Assembly (NCBI GenBank): GCA_035622335.1
Contig: DASPVO010000085.1
Location: 1 to 26,274, forward strand
DNA from: DATJAJ01 sp035622335
GTDB lineage: Archaea; Thermoproteota; Nitrososphaeria; Nitrososphaerales; Gagatemarchaeaceae
Reading direction: 5' to 3'
DNA: 26,274 nt
In this document: positions 1 to 7,545 of the stretch, in pieces
Layout: the number at the start of each line of letters is the position of its first letter
How positions within the stretch are numbered: the first letter of the stretch is position 1
Translations under genes and position numbers: made by a program
Notes under the pieces: model-generated
Databases searched by the model: none
Seen by the model: the letters and a program-made list of their open reading frames with translations, nothing else
What the model was told of the DNA's origin: nothing

Positions 1-96
1 TGGTTCGGTATCGTGATCTTCTTCGTCTACAACGGTCAGGTCTACGCCCAGCAGATCCCGTTCACAGCGACACTGGTGTGTAACACAAATTGCTGA
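1..96 (+). CDS. 3' end of an unidentified membrane or secreted protein (partial)
   Basis: An open frame enters from the left edge and ends at TGA 94-96, giving the last 31 residues. They start with a hydrophobic stretch (WFGIVIFFVY) and end with a short polar tail holding two cysteines (CNTNC). It lies about 100 bp upstream of a type IV-pilus-type ATPase, so a pilin-like or pilus-associated protein is conceivable, but the fragment is too short to assign. Codon use fits real coding sequence. The 100-bp gap with its own TATA box suggests the ATPase is transcribed separately. Confidence 0.5.
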   Translation, partial: WFGIVIFFVYNGQVYAQQIPFTATLVCNTNC

Positions 97-158
97 CCCA
101 GAAGTTTATGGAGAAGACGCAGGCTCCTTTTATAGAATGGATTAACAATCCTGAACGG

Positions 159-167
159 TTATATTTT
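159..167 (+). promoter_or_regulatory. TATA box of the secretion ATPase operon
   Basis: TTATATTTT is an archaeal TATA-like element in an otherwise GC-rich context. Its centre (about 163) lies roughly 33 nt before the TTG at 196, so initiation about 26 nt downstream would give a leader of only a few nucleotides. A second AT-rich patch (CTTTTATAGA, 126-135) lies upstream and could instead serve the end of the preceding transcript. Confidence 0.5.
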
Positions 168-195
168 GCGAAACGGTCCGAGGTTGCTAGTGTAA

Positions 196-1935
196 TTGTC
201 GGAACCAGCTCCCGATGCCGCCGAGAGTAAGCAGGAACAGGCCGTTCAGACGCCCGCCCCTGTGATGGAGGAACCACTCCAGGAGCCGATGGAGGTCGCC
301 CAGCCGACCGACCAGCTCTCGCCCGAGAAGACCGAGCAGCAGAGAAAGGACGAAGACCACATCTTCGCTCTATTGAGCCGGACTAGCATTAGATTCCCTT
401 TCACCGGTACACCGATACCTCCAACATGGAAGGTAGTAGAGAGGTACCCGGTGAACAGCCCGTTCGCGTATGCCGTCATTTCCCAGAGTCCACTGGGAGC
501 CAAGCGTTACTTCCTTGACGAGGTCCCGCTGTCGAAGGTCGAGGCTGGAATCTACTCGTATCTTCTAGATGCCCTGGAGGCCGAGCTGACCGTCCCCAGA
601 GGCGAGGTCAACCCTAGACAGTATTTCTCTGACCAAGCTCGCAGAATCCTGCTAAAGTACAACATCAGAGTGCCTGCCACGTCGTGGTCCAAGATCATCT
701 ACTTCGCTGAACGGGACCTCGTGGGCTTCGGGTCTATCGACGGCATCCTCAGGGACCCTCAGATAGAGGACGTCTCAATCGACGCGGTCGGCAAGCCGAT
801 TTTCGTTTACCACAAAGGGCACGACAGCCTCGAAACGAACGTGGTTCTCAACGATGAGGACTCGCAGGATAACCTCATCACGAGGCTCGCCCACATGGCA
901 GGCAAGCACATCTCGACAGCATTCCCAATAGTACAAGGAACGCTTCCAGGGAGGCACAGACTCATCGCAACGTTCCGAAGGGAGGTCTCGCCGCTGGGCA
1001 GCAGCGCGACGATAAGGAAGTTCAGGGAAGACCCTCTGACCATTGTCGACATGCTGAACCTCAAACTAATCGACCACAAGATGGCCGCCTACGCCTGGCT
1101 GCTTATGCAGAACAGGGCGACCGCGATAGTCGTCGGAGCGACGGGAGCCGGGAAGACGACCCTCATGAACGCGCTGCTGACTCTGACTCGACTCAACACG
1201 AAGATCGTCACCATAGAGGAGGTGCAGGAGATGAACATCCCGCACCAGAACTGGACTTCCCTTGTCTCGAGGGAGAGCTACGCGGCCACAGAAGAGAGAG
1301 CCGGAGCTGTCAGCCTCTTCGACCTGGTCAAGGCTGCCATGAGGATGAGACCCGACATACTCGTCGTGGGAGAGGTGAGAGGAGAAGAGGCCTACGTGCT
1401 CTTCCAAGCGATAAGCACGGGTCACGGTGGACTGTGCACTCTTCACGCAGACGACGCAAGTTCAGCTATACAGAGGCTAGTCTCTGAGCCGATGAACGTG
1501 CCTCCGGCCTTCCTTCCATTCCTGGACTTGGTCTTTGTCGTGAGAAGGATTTCCGTCCCCACGCCATCGGGCGGTTTCAAGTCCATCAGGAGGATCATAT
1601 CCGTGGACGAGATAGTGAGCGAGCACGAGTTCGCAAAGACATTCAGGTGGGATCCAAAGAGCGACACCTACAAGGGCGCGAGCCTGGACAAGAGTCCTAG
1701 ACTGGAAAGGATAGCCAGGGACAACGGGATCGAGTTCCGCGAAGTCCTTGACGAAGTGGATAGGAGGACGGTCGTGCTGAAGTGGATTCAGGAGAAGGGG
1801 ATAAGGAACTTCAAAGAAGTCTCTCCGCTCCTCGACTTCTATGTCTCGAGCCCTCAAGAGACATACCAGAGAGCCGTGAATGACCTGCAGGCCAAGGGAG
1901 TGGAAGTCCAGCAAGTGGGCGAGAACCGGTCGTGA
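196..1935 (+). CDS. Type II/IV secretion-type ATPase (archaeal type IV pilus/archaellum family, FlaI/GspE-like)
   Basis: This is a cytoplasmic hexameric ATPase of the VirB11/PilT/GspE superfamily, which powers assembly of type IV pilus-like filaments in archaea. An acidic, proline-rich N-terminus (residues 1-50) precedes a family-typical N-terminal domain. The RecA-like core follows with Walker A GATGAGKTT (314-322), the Walker B/catalytic Glu region GEVRG (392-396), and the His box TGHGG...TLHA just after. At 579 aa the length suits archaeal members. The TTG start at 196 follows a TATA box with almost no leader. The stop overlaps the GTG of the next gene (GTGA), so the ATPase and its platform protein are translationally coupled, as usual for these pairs. 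No other archaellum genes (FlaF, FlaG, FlaH) are present, so an adhesion/surface pilus or secretion system is more likely than an archaellum. The family call is firm; the exact filament is unknown. Confidence 0.92.
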   Translation: MSEPAPDAAESKQEQAVQTPAPVMEEPLQEPMEVAQPTDQLSPEKTEQQRKDEDHIFALLSRTSIRFPFTGTPIPPTWKVVERYPVNSPFAYAVISQSPLGAKRYFLDEVPLSKVEAGIYSYLLDALEAELTVPRGEVNPRQYFSDQARRILLKYNIRVPATSWSKIIYFAERDLVGFGSIDGILRDPQIEDVSIDAVGKPIFVYHKGHDSLETNVVLNDEDSQDNLITRLAHMAGKHISTAFPIVQGTLPGRHRLIATFRREVSPLGSSATIRKFREDPLTIVDMLNLKLIDHKMAAYAWLLMQNRATAIVVGATGAGKTTLMNALLTLTRLNTKIVTIEEVQEMNIPHQNWTSLVSRESYAATEERAGAVSLFDLVKAAMRMRPDILVVGEVRGEEAYVLFQAISTGHGGLCTLHADDASSAIQRLVSEPMNVPPAFLPFLDLVFVVRRISVPTPSGGFKSIRRIISVDEIVSEHEFAKTFRWDPKSDTYKGASLDKSPRLERIARDNGIEFREVLDEVDRRTVVLKWIQEKGIRNFKEVSPLLDFYVSSPQETYQRAVNDLQAKGVEVQQVGENRS

Positions 1936-3638
1936 GCGATGTCCTACTCGCCGGGGCTCCTGAGAAGAAGAGAGAAAGCTTCCTCAGCGGCTTCGACAAG
2001 TTCGTCCAGCTTGCATTTCGAATCTTCGCCAAGCCCGCTAGCTTCGTGTCCAAGTCCCAACCGCAGCTTCGAGATCAGATTCTGAAGTCGAACCTTCGGA
2101 CCACTCCTGAGGGCCTGTCGGCTATCGCCATATTCTGCACGACGTTCGTGGGGATTGGAGTTCTGATATTGACCTACGTCGGAGTCGTGATTGGCGGCAT
2201 AATCTACTTTGCCTTCTTGCCCATCGCCATACCGATAGTCTTCATCGTCATCATGTCCTTGCCGCGGTTCAGCTCTGCAACGAGGGCTGCATCCATCGAC
2301 ACTGAGATGCCGTTCGTCCTCGGATACATGAGCGTGCTTGCGGGTGGTGGAGTATCGCCGATAGCCGCCATGAGACGTATCGCCGACATGAAGATTCTTC
2401 CCGCTTCAAGCAAGGAGGCAAAGAGGATCTTGGTGGAGACGGACATATTCGGATCGGACCCAATTTCCGCGATGGAGAAGGCGGCCAAGGACAATCCGAG
2501 CAAGAACTTCTCAGAGTTTCTCTTCGGCTACACCTCTGTGCTCAAGACCGGGGGCGACTTCGTCGCCTACATCCAGACCAAGCTGAGAGACCTCATTGAA
2601 AACAAGGCCGCCGCAGTCAAGCGCTCCTCAGACTCGACCGGCACCATTGCTGAAGCTTACCTCACCGTGACGGTCATACTCGGAATGACACTTTACACAC
2701 TCTACATGATACAGACAATCCTCGCAGGGAACTCGGGAGGGTTGGTCAACCTGTACCTCTTCGCATTTCTAATCGTGCCGCTACTCTCCGCCACCTTCAT
2801 CTGGATGATTGACGCTATCCAGCCGAAGTGGCCGTACACCGACTACCGTCCGTACAAGGTCTTCGGCTACTCAATCCCGGTGGCTCTGCTGATATTCATC
2901 CTCCCTATCCCGCTTCCTCTGTACCTTCACGTAGCCCTCACCTTGAGTGCCGTCTCCATCGCCCCCGGGGTCTACTCGATCAGGCTCAGCCGCGAAAGGC
3001 GAGGACTCGAGAAGGCACTCCCTGACTTCATCAGAGACGTCACCGAAGGAAGGAAGACGGGCCTCTCTCCGGAGCAGGCGATCGAAAGGCTCTCGTCCCG
3101 TCACTACGGGATTCTGTCGCAGCACGTGACCAGGATGGCGTCGCAGCTTTCGTGGGGCGTATCTCTGTCCAAGGTCGTCTCGACATTCACCGCCAAGGTG
3201 AACAGCTGGCTCACCAGAGCGATAGGCGTTCTTCTCGTGGAGGTCGTGGACGTGGGAGGCGGCACGATCAAGAGTTTCACTGAAATGGCGTCGTTCACCA
3301 GGACGATCAACGACTTGGAGAACGACAGGAGAGCCGCGTTGAGGCCATTCGTCTACATCACCTACGTCGCTGGCATCATGGTCATAATCACGACATTCAT
3401 CATGGTCTACTTCCTTGGGCAGCCTGCCGCTTTCGGCTTTGGTGGCGCCACGATTGACTCTTCTACCATCGACGACCTGCTCACGACGGCGGTCTTCGAT
3501 TCGTTCATCATCGGCCTCGTCGCCGGCAAGATGGGAGAGAGCAACCTTTCAGATGGCTTCAAGCATGGCCTTGCCCTCGTTGTCATAAGCGTCATCGCGG
3601 TTCAGATTGCGAAGCTCTTCATCAAAATCCCCGTCTAA
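1932..3638 (+). CDS. Type IV pilus/archaellum platform membrane protein (FlaJ/TadC-like, two T2SSF domains)
   Basis: This is the polytopic inner-membrane platform on which the secretion ATPase acts. The 568 residues contain a hydrophobic block at about 62-110, a first T2SSF-type cytoplasmic domain (about 122-240, with the typical EMPFVLGYM...GGGVSP start), membrane segments at about 241-290 and 308-348, and a second T2SSF domain (about 360-470, ALPDFIRDV...GLSP). The C-terminal membrane segments lie at about 472-495, 522-537 and 545-565. The GTG start at 1932 overlaps the ATPase stop by 4 bp. The two-domain layout with extra transmembrane helices matches archaeal FlaJ-type proteins rather than single-domain bacterial TadB or TadC. 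No pilin or prepilin peptidase follows in the window, so the substrate filament is encoded elsewhere, perhaps upstream. Confidence 0.9.
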   Translation: MSDVLLAGAPEKKRESFLSGFDKFVQLAFRIFAKPASFVSKSQPQLRDQILKSNLRTTPEGLSAIAIFCTTFVGIGVLILTYVGVVIGGIIYFAFLPIAIPIVFIVIMSLPRFSSATRAASIDTEMPFVLGYMSVLAGGGVSPIAAMRRIADMKILPASSKEAKRILVETDIFGSDPISAMEKAAKDNPSKNFSEFLFGYTSVLKTGGDFVAYIQTKLRDLIENKAAAVKRSSDSTGTIAEAYLTVTVILGMTLYTLYMIQTILAGNSGGLVNLYLFAFLIVPLLSATFIWMIDAIQPKWPYTDYRPYKVFGYSIPVALLIFILPIPLPLYLHVALTLSAVSIAPGVYSIRLSRERRGLEKALPDFIRDVTEGRKTGLSPEQAIERLSSRHYGILSQHVTRMASQLSWGVSLSKVVSTFTAKVNSWLTRAIGVLLVEVVDVGGGTIKSFTEMASFTRTINDLENDRRAALRPFVYITYVAGIMVIITTFIMVYFLGQPAAFGFGGATIDSSTIDDLLTTAVFDSFIIGLVAGKMGESNLSDGFKHGLALVVISVIAVQIAKLFIKIPV

Positions 3639-3642
3639 CACT

Positions 3643-3653
3643 TAAAGGCTAAA
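3643..3653 (+). promoter_or_regulatory. Shared upstream motif TAAAGGCTAAA (copy 1)
   Basis: The 11-mer TAAAGGCTAAA begins 39 nt before the GTG of the methyltransferase gene. An identical 11-mer begins 43 nt before the first gene of the tubulin-like cassette (7486-7496). The A/T-rich part could act as a TATA element. The identity and similar spacing suggest a common promoter element or operator half-site. Confidence 0.4.
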
Positions 3654-3681
3654 ACACCTTCTGGCCGACGAGGCGGGTCAA

Positions 3682-4509
3682 GTGACGACCGAAGACAAAG
3701 GACCAGACTCTCCCTCGGAAAGTGAGACCACGTCTGAGCAAGGGGCTCCGCCTCCGTTGACAAGGAGGGGATCCCTCGGTTATGGGATAGACCAGCCCAG
3801 GACGATTGCTATACTCTTTGCTGCGGGAGTGATAGGCCTCTCGAGTGGGCTCATCGTCAATCGCGTCCTCTCACCCACGAACCCCAGGATTGCCGACACC
3901 GCGTTGGGGGCGGGACTGGGTATAGGAGGTTTGATCCTCCTTGTCGTGGCGGCGCTCATCTGGAGTAGTCGCATAGGCAAGATGAGGCAGATATCAAAGC
4001 TGACGAAAGCGATACCCTGGGGAGGGACCGAAACGGTGCTCGACCTCGGATGCGGTAGGGGAGCCTTTTCGGTCGCAGCAGCCACCCGTCTCTCGACGGG
4101 AGCAATCATCAGCCTAGACCTCTGGCGAAAGCGCGACGTTACTGGTAACGACCCCCGGTCCTTGATGGCAAACGCGGACGGGGCTCACGTGGGGGACAAG
4201 GTCACTCCCGTCAAGGGCGACATCAGAGTACTACCCTTCTCTAACGAGTCCTTCGACGCCATAATCTCGGCCATGGCGTTGGAGAGGCTGGGGAGGAAGG
4301 AGGTTGACGAAGCAGTCGGTGAGATCAACCGGGTACTCAAGAAGGGAGGAAGGCTAGCGGTGTTGGACACCGGAAGGGGCCACGAATTCTCTGACATGCT
4401 CAAGAACGCGGGGATGCGAGACGTCAACGTCTCGCTGCTCAGGCTCGGGCTCTTCCCTCCGGCGCAGACGGTCATGGCTAGGAAGCCGTTCGTAAAGGCC
4501 ACGAGCTGA
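3682..4509 (+). CDS. Membrane-anchored class I SAM-dependent methyltransferase
   Basis: The protein has a charged, disordered N-terminus (1-38), two predicted transmembrane helices (about 41-62 and 74-95), and a cytoplasmic Rossmann methyltransferase domain. Motif I is VLDLGCGRG (119-127) and an acidic residue after strand 2 lies in ISLDLW (142-147). A typical post-motif region FSNESFDAIIS and GGRLAVLD follow, as in the UbiE/type-11 group. The SAM fold is clear; the acceptor is not. Two N-terminal helices are unusual for this group and place the reaction at the membrane, so a lipid, quinone or membrane protein is plausible. It lies 43 bp after the platform gene with its own AT-rich element, so it may be in the same transcript or separately promoted. 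The GTG start at 3682 has a purine-rich GAGGCGGG a few bases upstream. Confidence 0.85.
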   Translation: MTTEDKGPDSPSESETTSEQGAPPPLTRRGSLGYGIDQPRTIAILFAAGVIGLSSGLIVNRVLSPTNPRIADTALGAGLGIGGLILLVVAALIWSSRIGKMRQISKLTKAIPWGGTETVLDLGCGRGAFSVAAATRLSTGAIISLDLWRKRDVTGNDPRSLMANADGAHVGDKVTPVKGDIRVLPFSNESFDAIISAMALERLGRKEVDEAVGEINRVLKKGGRLAVLDTGRGHEFSDMLKNAGMRDVNVSLLRLGLFPPAQTVMARKPFVKATS

Positions 4510-4559
4510 GACCGGATTCCAGAATGGTCTACCGGTCCAGTCCGCTTATCACCACAAAC

Positions 4560-4567
4560 TAATATAT
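4560..4567 (+). promoter_or_regulatory. TATA box of the zinc-finger mini-gene
   Basis: TAATATAT is centred near 4563. Archaeal transcription starts about 25-27 nt downstream, near 4588-4591. That falls after the ATG at 4582 and just before the in-frame ATG at 4594, so the element favours the shorter protein from a leaderless mRNA. Confidence 0.5.
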
Positions 4568-4593
4568 GAAACGCAGGGTCGATGCATCAGCAA

Positions 4594-4812
4594 ATGGTAG
4601 CTGAGGATGCGACTATTGTGCAGTGCAAAATCTGCAGGCACCAGTTCGACGACAAGACGGCGCTGGTTGAGCACCTCAGGATGGAGCACGAGATACTCGA
4701 GATCGCCTCCTACGCCGCCACCACGATGATACTGGAGCAGGAGAGGGACAAGACCGCGGGCGAGTTCCACATGCAGTTCGAGAAGATAAAGAAGGAACTG
4801 GCCGGAAGATAG
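4594..4812 (+). CDS. C2H2 zinc-finger mini-protein
   Basis: This 72-residue protein (76 if the ATG at 4582 is used) has one classical C2H2 finger near its N-terminus: CKIC, then 12 residues, then HLRMEH, i.e. C-x2-C-x12-H-x4-H. A mostly helical, charged tail rich in Glu and Lys follows. Single-finger C2H2 mini-proteins occur in archaea, where some act as small DNA-binding or protein-interaction factors. Here the role is unknown. I prefer the ATG at 4594 because the TATA box puts the transcription start after 4582. It is a monocistronic-looking gene between the secretion operon and the surface stalk gene. Confidence 0.8.
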   Translation: MVAEDATIVQCKICRHQFDDKTALVEHLRMEHEILEIASYAATTMILEQERDKTAGEFHMQFEKIKKELAGR

Positions 4813-4836
4813 TGAAATGGCATGTATCAAAGGGGA

Positions 4837-4863
4837 AGATTTGCCAATTCAGTCAACAAATCT
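4837..4863. repeat. Inverted repeat upstream of the surface stalk gene
   Basis: AGATTTG (4837-4843) and CAAATCT (4857-4863) are perfect 7-bp inverted arms separated by 13 bp. They lie in the 103-bp gap between the zinc-finger gene and the Ig-repeat gene, about 53 bp before the latter's ATG. It could be an operator, or a hairpin ending the upstream transcript; there is no U-tract right after it. Confidence 0.35.
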
Positions 4864-4915
4864 GGACTACTCATACTAATCGTTGAAATAGGGAATACGA
4901 AGAGGGAGACGAAGA

Positions 4916-7366
4916 ATGCAGCCTAGAGCGAAGAAGGCCCTCGCGGCCTCCATCGGCTTCATGATGGTCTTCATGATCTTCGGCGTATTGAGCACCTCCG
5001 CCATAACTCAGCAGCCTGGGCTCGCCAATTCCGTCTCGCTCCAAATCGTCCCCGCGAGGTTGCCGGCAGACGGTGGAACGTATCAAGCTGCAGTGGTCTC
5101 GCTCCTGGACAAGAACGGCATGCCTACGATAGCGCTAACTCCCGTCACTGTCTACCTCTTCTCATCTGAACAGAACGTCGCGACAGTATCGTCTCAGGTC
5201 ACGATAGCGCCAGGCCAGAGCTACACCGTTGCGAGTATCACTACAACTGTGGTGCCCGGCCAGACAGAACTGACCGCATCTTCTTCGGGACTGCAGGCAT
5301 CTTCGGCGCTCGTAGCGACATCAACTCCCAGCGGCTTTCCTTCTCAGCTCAAGGTGTTCGTCGCCCCCAGCACCGAGATAGCCAGGCCCAACAGCACTGG
5401 CGTCGTGGTGGTAGAGCTCCTAGACCAGACCGGTCTACCTACGGAGTCGACCTCGGACCTGACGGTCCAGCTCGCTGCTTCTAACCCGACGATTGCAAAC
5501 GTGTCTTCCAAGACGATGGTGATAGAGTCGGGCCAGCTCGCTGCTTTCGGAACGTACTCGTCAAGCTTCCTCCCAGGTTCTTCAACATTCACGGCGTCGG
5601 CATCTGGCCTTCTCTCAGGCTCTGGGACGGTGAACGTCGAGGGTCCATCCCCGCTCGTATTGCATGCTTATCCTGAGCCCTCCAACGTCCCCACCAGCTC
5701 CTCGGGAAGCGTAGTCTTCTCCCTGAGCGATGCTTCTGGGAACCCAGCAAGGGCGCCTTCGAACATCGACGTCGAGGTCACCTCTTCGAACGAGTCAGTT
5801 GCCACGACAGACTCCCAGGTAGTCATTCCAGCTGGACAGATCTACACCACTTCGAGCTTCGCATCGACGGCGGAGATCGGCAAGGCGGTCCTGACAGCCA
5901 CCTCTCCTGGGCTGGAGTCAGTCTCCGTCCCCATCCAGTCTTCCAACGCTGGCGACCCCGTGCAGCTGCACGTTTCCATCGGTCCGAACCCCGTGTTAGC
6001 CGACAGCAACTCCTACAACGCGGTCTCCGTTTCGATCGAGAACGCTACCGGAGCACCTTCGGTGTTTGACGCTCCAATCACGGTCGAGCTCAGCTCATCC
6101 GACTCTCAGGTCGGGGTCGTTCCTCCGACGGTTACGATAGAGCCGGGCAGTGACTATGCGACGACGACATTCAACTCTACCTACTTTGGCGGGAACACAA
6201 CGATAACGGCCTCAGCCAGCAACCTTCTCCCGAGTCAAGGTTCCATCTCGACTTATGGTTCTACCCCGTTCAAGCTGGCGCTTGCGGGCGTGATGAGCAG
6301 TACGGGTGCCGCAGGCTCAACGCAGGCGGGTCCTGTGCTCCCTGCGAACGGAGGTTCGTACGAGTCCCTTGAAGTCCTTCTGGAGAACTCGCAGGGCCAG
6401 CCAGCTCTGGCAGCCACCAACGTCGATGTCCAGCTGCTATCTGCAGAAACGAGCGTCGTGGGAGTCAGCTCCATAGTAACAATTGACGCTGGCTCTTCGT
6501 TCGCGATCACGAGCCTTCAGACCAGCACTCTGCCAGGAAACGCGAACATAACCTCAGTCGCCCCTGGACTGGAGTCCGCGGTCCTCACAGTATCAACAGA
6601 GACTCCCGCTCCTTCGTCCTTGGCCGCCTACATCTCGCCGTCGAAATCAATACAGTCTTCTGGAGCGACGAGCCCGTTCCTAGTAGTCCAATTGCAGGAC
6701 TCCTCGGGAAACCCTGCCCGAGCCAGAGCTGCCACTCCAATAACGATCACCTCGTCCAACGGTGCAATGATGACATCGCCGATATTCCTCACCATCCCAC
6801 AGGGTGCGGACTACGCGATTCAGCCACTCAGCGTGCTTACGAACGGGACTAGCACTCTCACTGTGACCTCCCCAGGTCTTGGTTCAGCATCCGCGCCGCT
6901 AGCCACGGTGGCACTCCCCGTCTCTACTTCCATCGCCGCCAACCCCACCTCCCTCCTGCTCGACCAGTCTTCGACGGTAACAGTCACCATCTCTGTGCTC
7001 GGAGAACCACTGTCAGGAACCCAAGTCGCCTGGAACGCTACCGATGGCACCGTGAGCGCCAGCTCCACCAACACCACTGCGGGTGGGAGGTCCCAAGTGA
7101 TTTTCACACCGAAGTCCACTGGCGTTGCTATCATCGAAGCCATATTCACGAATCAGTCGATAGGCAGCGTCCCGGTAAAGATCTCCGTACCCGTCACTGC
7201 GATCCCGCCCGCCCCAACTCCGACCCTCGCACAGCGCGTCTACTCCTACCTAATCTTCATAATCGCGGCTGTCGTCATAGTCATAGTTGGCATCTCGATC
7301 TGGTTCAGGAGAAGGCGCAGACGCATGAGGGAAGAGCTGGAAGCAGCCTTCCAGACCTTGTCTTAG
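4916..7366 (+). CDS. Surface-anchored protein of tandem Ig-like (invasin/BIG-type) repeats
   Basis: A hydrophobic N-terminal segment (about 8-31) is preceded by RAKKA. The ectodomain holds six related repeats of about 100-113 residues (39-137, 142-243, 245-345, 348-448, 450-562, 565-665) and a seventh, Big_1-like domain (668-758). A transmembrane helix (about 775-797) and a run of six arginines follow, then a short cytoplasmic tail. The ectodomain is rich in Ser, Thr and N-x-S/T sequons, as in glycosylated archaeal surface proteins. This looks like a rigid stalk or adhesin on the outside of the membrane. The KKA-L junction also resembles a prepilin-peptidase (class III) site, although a C-terminal anchor argues against filament assembly. 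The ATG at 4916 follows a purine-rich GAGGGAGACG. The neighbours suggest a joint role with the pilus-type machine or the downstream tubulin-like cassette, but neither link is proven. Confidence 0.88.
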   Translation: MQPRAKKALAASIGFMMVFMIFGVLSTSAITQQPGLANSVSLQIVPARLPADGGTYQAAVVSLLDKNGMPTIALTPVTVYLFSSEQNVATVSSQVTIAPGQSYTVASITTTVVPGQTELTASSSGLQASSALVATSTPSGFPSQLKVFVAPSTEIARPNSTGVVVVELLDQTGLPTESTSDLTVQLAASNPTIANVSSKTMVIESGQLAAFGTYSSSFLPGSSTFTASASGLLSGSGTVNVEGPSPLVLHAYPEPSNVPTSSSGSVVFSLSDASGNPARAPSNIDVEVTSSNESVATTDSQVVIPAGQIYTTSSFASTAEIGKAVLTATSPGLESVSVPIQSSNAGDPVQLHVSIGPNPVLADSNSYNAVSVSIENATGAPSVFDAPITVELSSSDSQVGVVPPTVTIEPGSDYATTTFNSTYFGGNTTITASASNLLPSQGSISTYGSTPFKLALAGVMSSTGAAGSTQAGPVLPANGGSYESLEVLLENSQGQPALAATNVDVQLLSAETSVVGVSSIVTIDAGSSFAITSLQTSTLPGNANITSVAPGLESAVLTVSTETPAPSSLAAYISPSKSIQSSGATSPFLVVQLQDSSGNPARARAATPITITSSNGAMMTSPIFLTIPQGADYAIQPLSVLTNGTSTLTVTSPGLGSASAPLATVALPVSTSIAANPTSLLLDQSSTVTVTISVLGEPLSGTQVAWNATDGTVSASSTNTTAGGRSQVIFTPKSTGVAIIEAIFTNQSIGSVPVKISVPVTAIPPAPTPTLAQRVYSYLIFIIAAVVIVIVGISIWFRRRRRRMREELEAAFQTLS
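5030..6910 (+). repeat. Six tandem Ig-like protein repeats within the stalk gene
   Basis: Each unit follows the same plan: a start such as LxVxPxP, then a central (V/L)xLxDxxGxP, then (I/V)xV(E/Q)LxSS, then a (V/M)xIxxG segment, and an ending like TxTASxxGLxS. The units are diverged at residue level, so they are old duplications rather than recent DNA copies. Confidence 0.8.
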
Positions 7367-7471
7367 GCAAGAGCGAAAGCCCCGACAGCATTCACCTCAA
7401 GCCTTCATCGACTTCGACAAGCGCACTCACACTGTGTTGGATGGAGAGACGAAGTCACGGACTCGAAATAG

Positions 7472-7496
7472 GGACTAGTAGTCCATAAAGGCTAAA
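7472..7496 (+). promoter_or_regulatory. Near-palindrome abutting the promoter motif of the tubulin-like cassette
   Basis: GGACTA-G-TAGTCC (7472-7484) has perfect 6-bp arms around one central base. One base later comes TAAAGGCTAAA (7486-7496), identical to 3643-3653. If TAAAG acts as the TATA element, transcription would start near 7513, 16 nt before the GTG at 7529. The palindrome then lies at the TFB/BRE position, where repressors or activators often bind. Confidence 0.45.
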
Positions 7497-7510
7497 GAGC
7501 AAAATCCAAA

Positions 7511-7545
7511 AATCGAATCTCGATTAACGTGGTGCGATCGAGATT
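7511..7545 (+). promoter_or_regulatory. Nested inverted repeats around the cassette's first start codons
   Basis: AATCGA-ATC-TCGATT (7511-7525) is a 6-bp dyad. Overlapping it, AATCTCGAT (7516-7524) pairs with ATCGAGATT (7537-7545) to give a 9-bp stem whose 12-nt loop holds both GTG codons (7529-7534). In RNA this would place the initiation site in a loop and the early codons in a stem; in DNA it could be an operator. Confidence 0.4.

Noticed and set aside
196..3638. Archaellum operon
   Set aside because: Only the motor and platform types are present; no FlaF, FlaG, FlaH or archaellin genes are next to them.
4510..4537. GACCGG...CCGGTC hairpin after the methyltransferase gene as terminator
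   Set aside because: Only 6-bp arms with a 16-nt loop and no U-tract; too weak to call.
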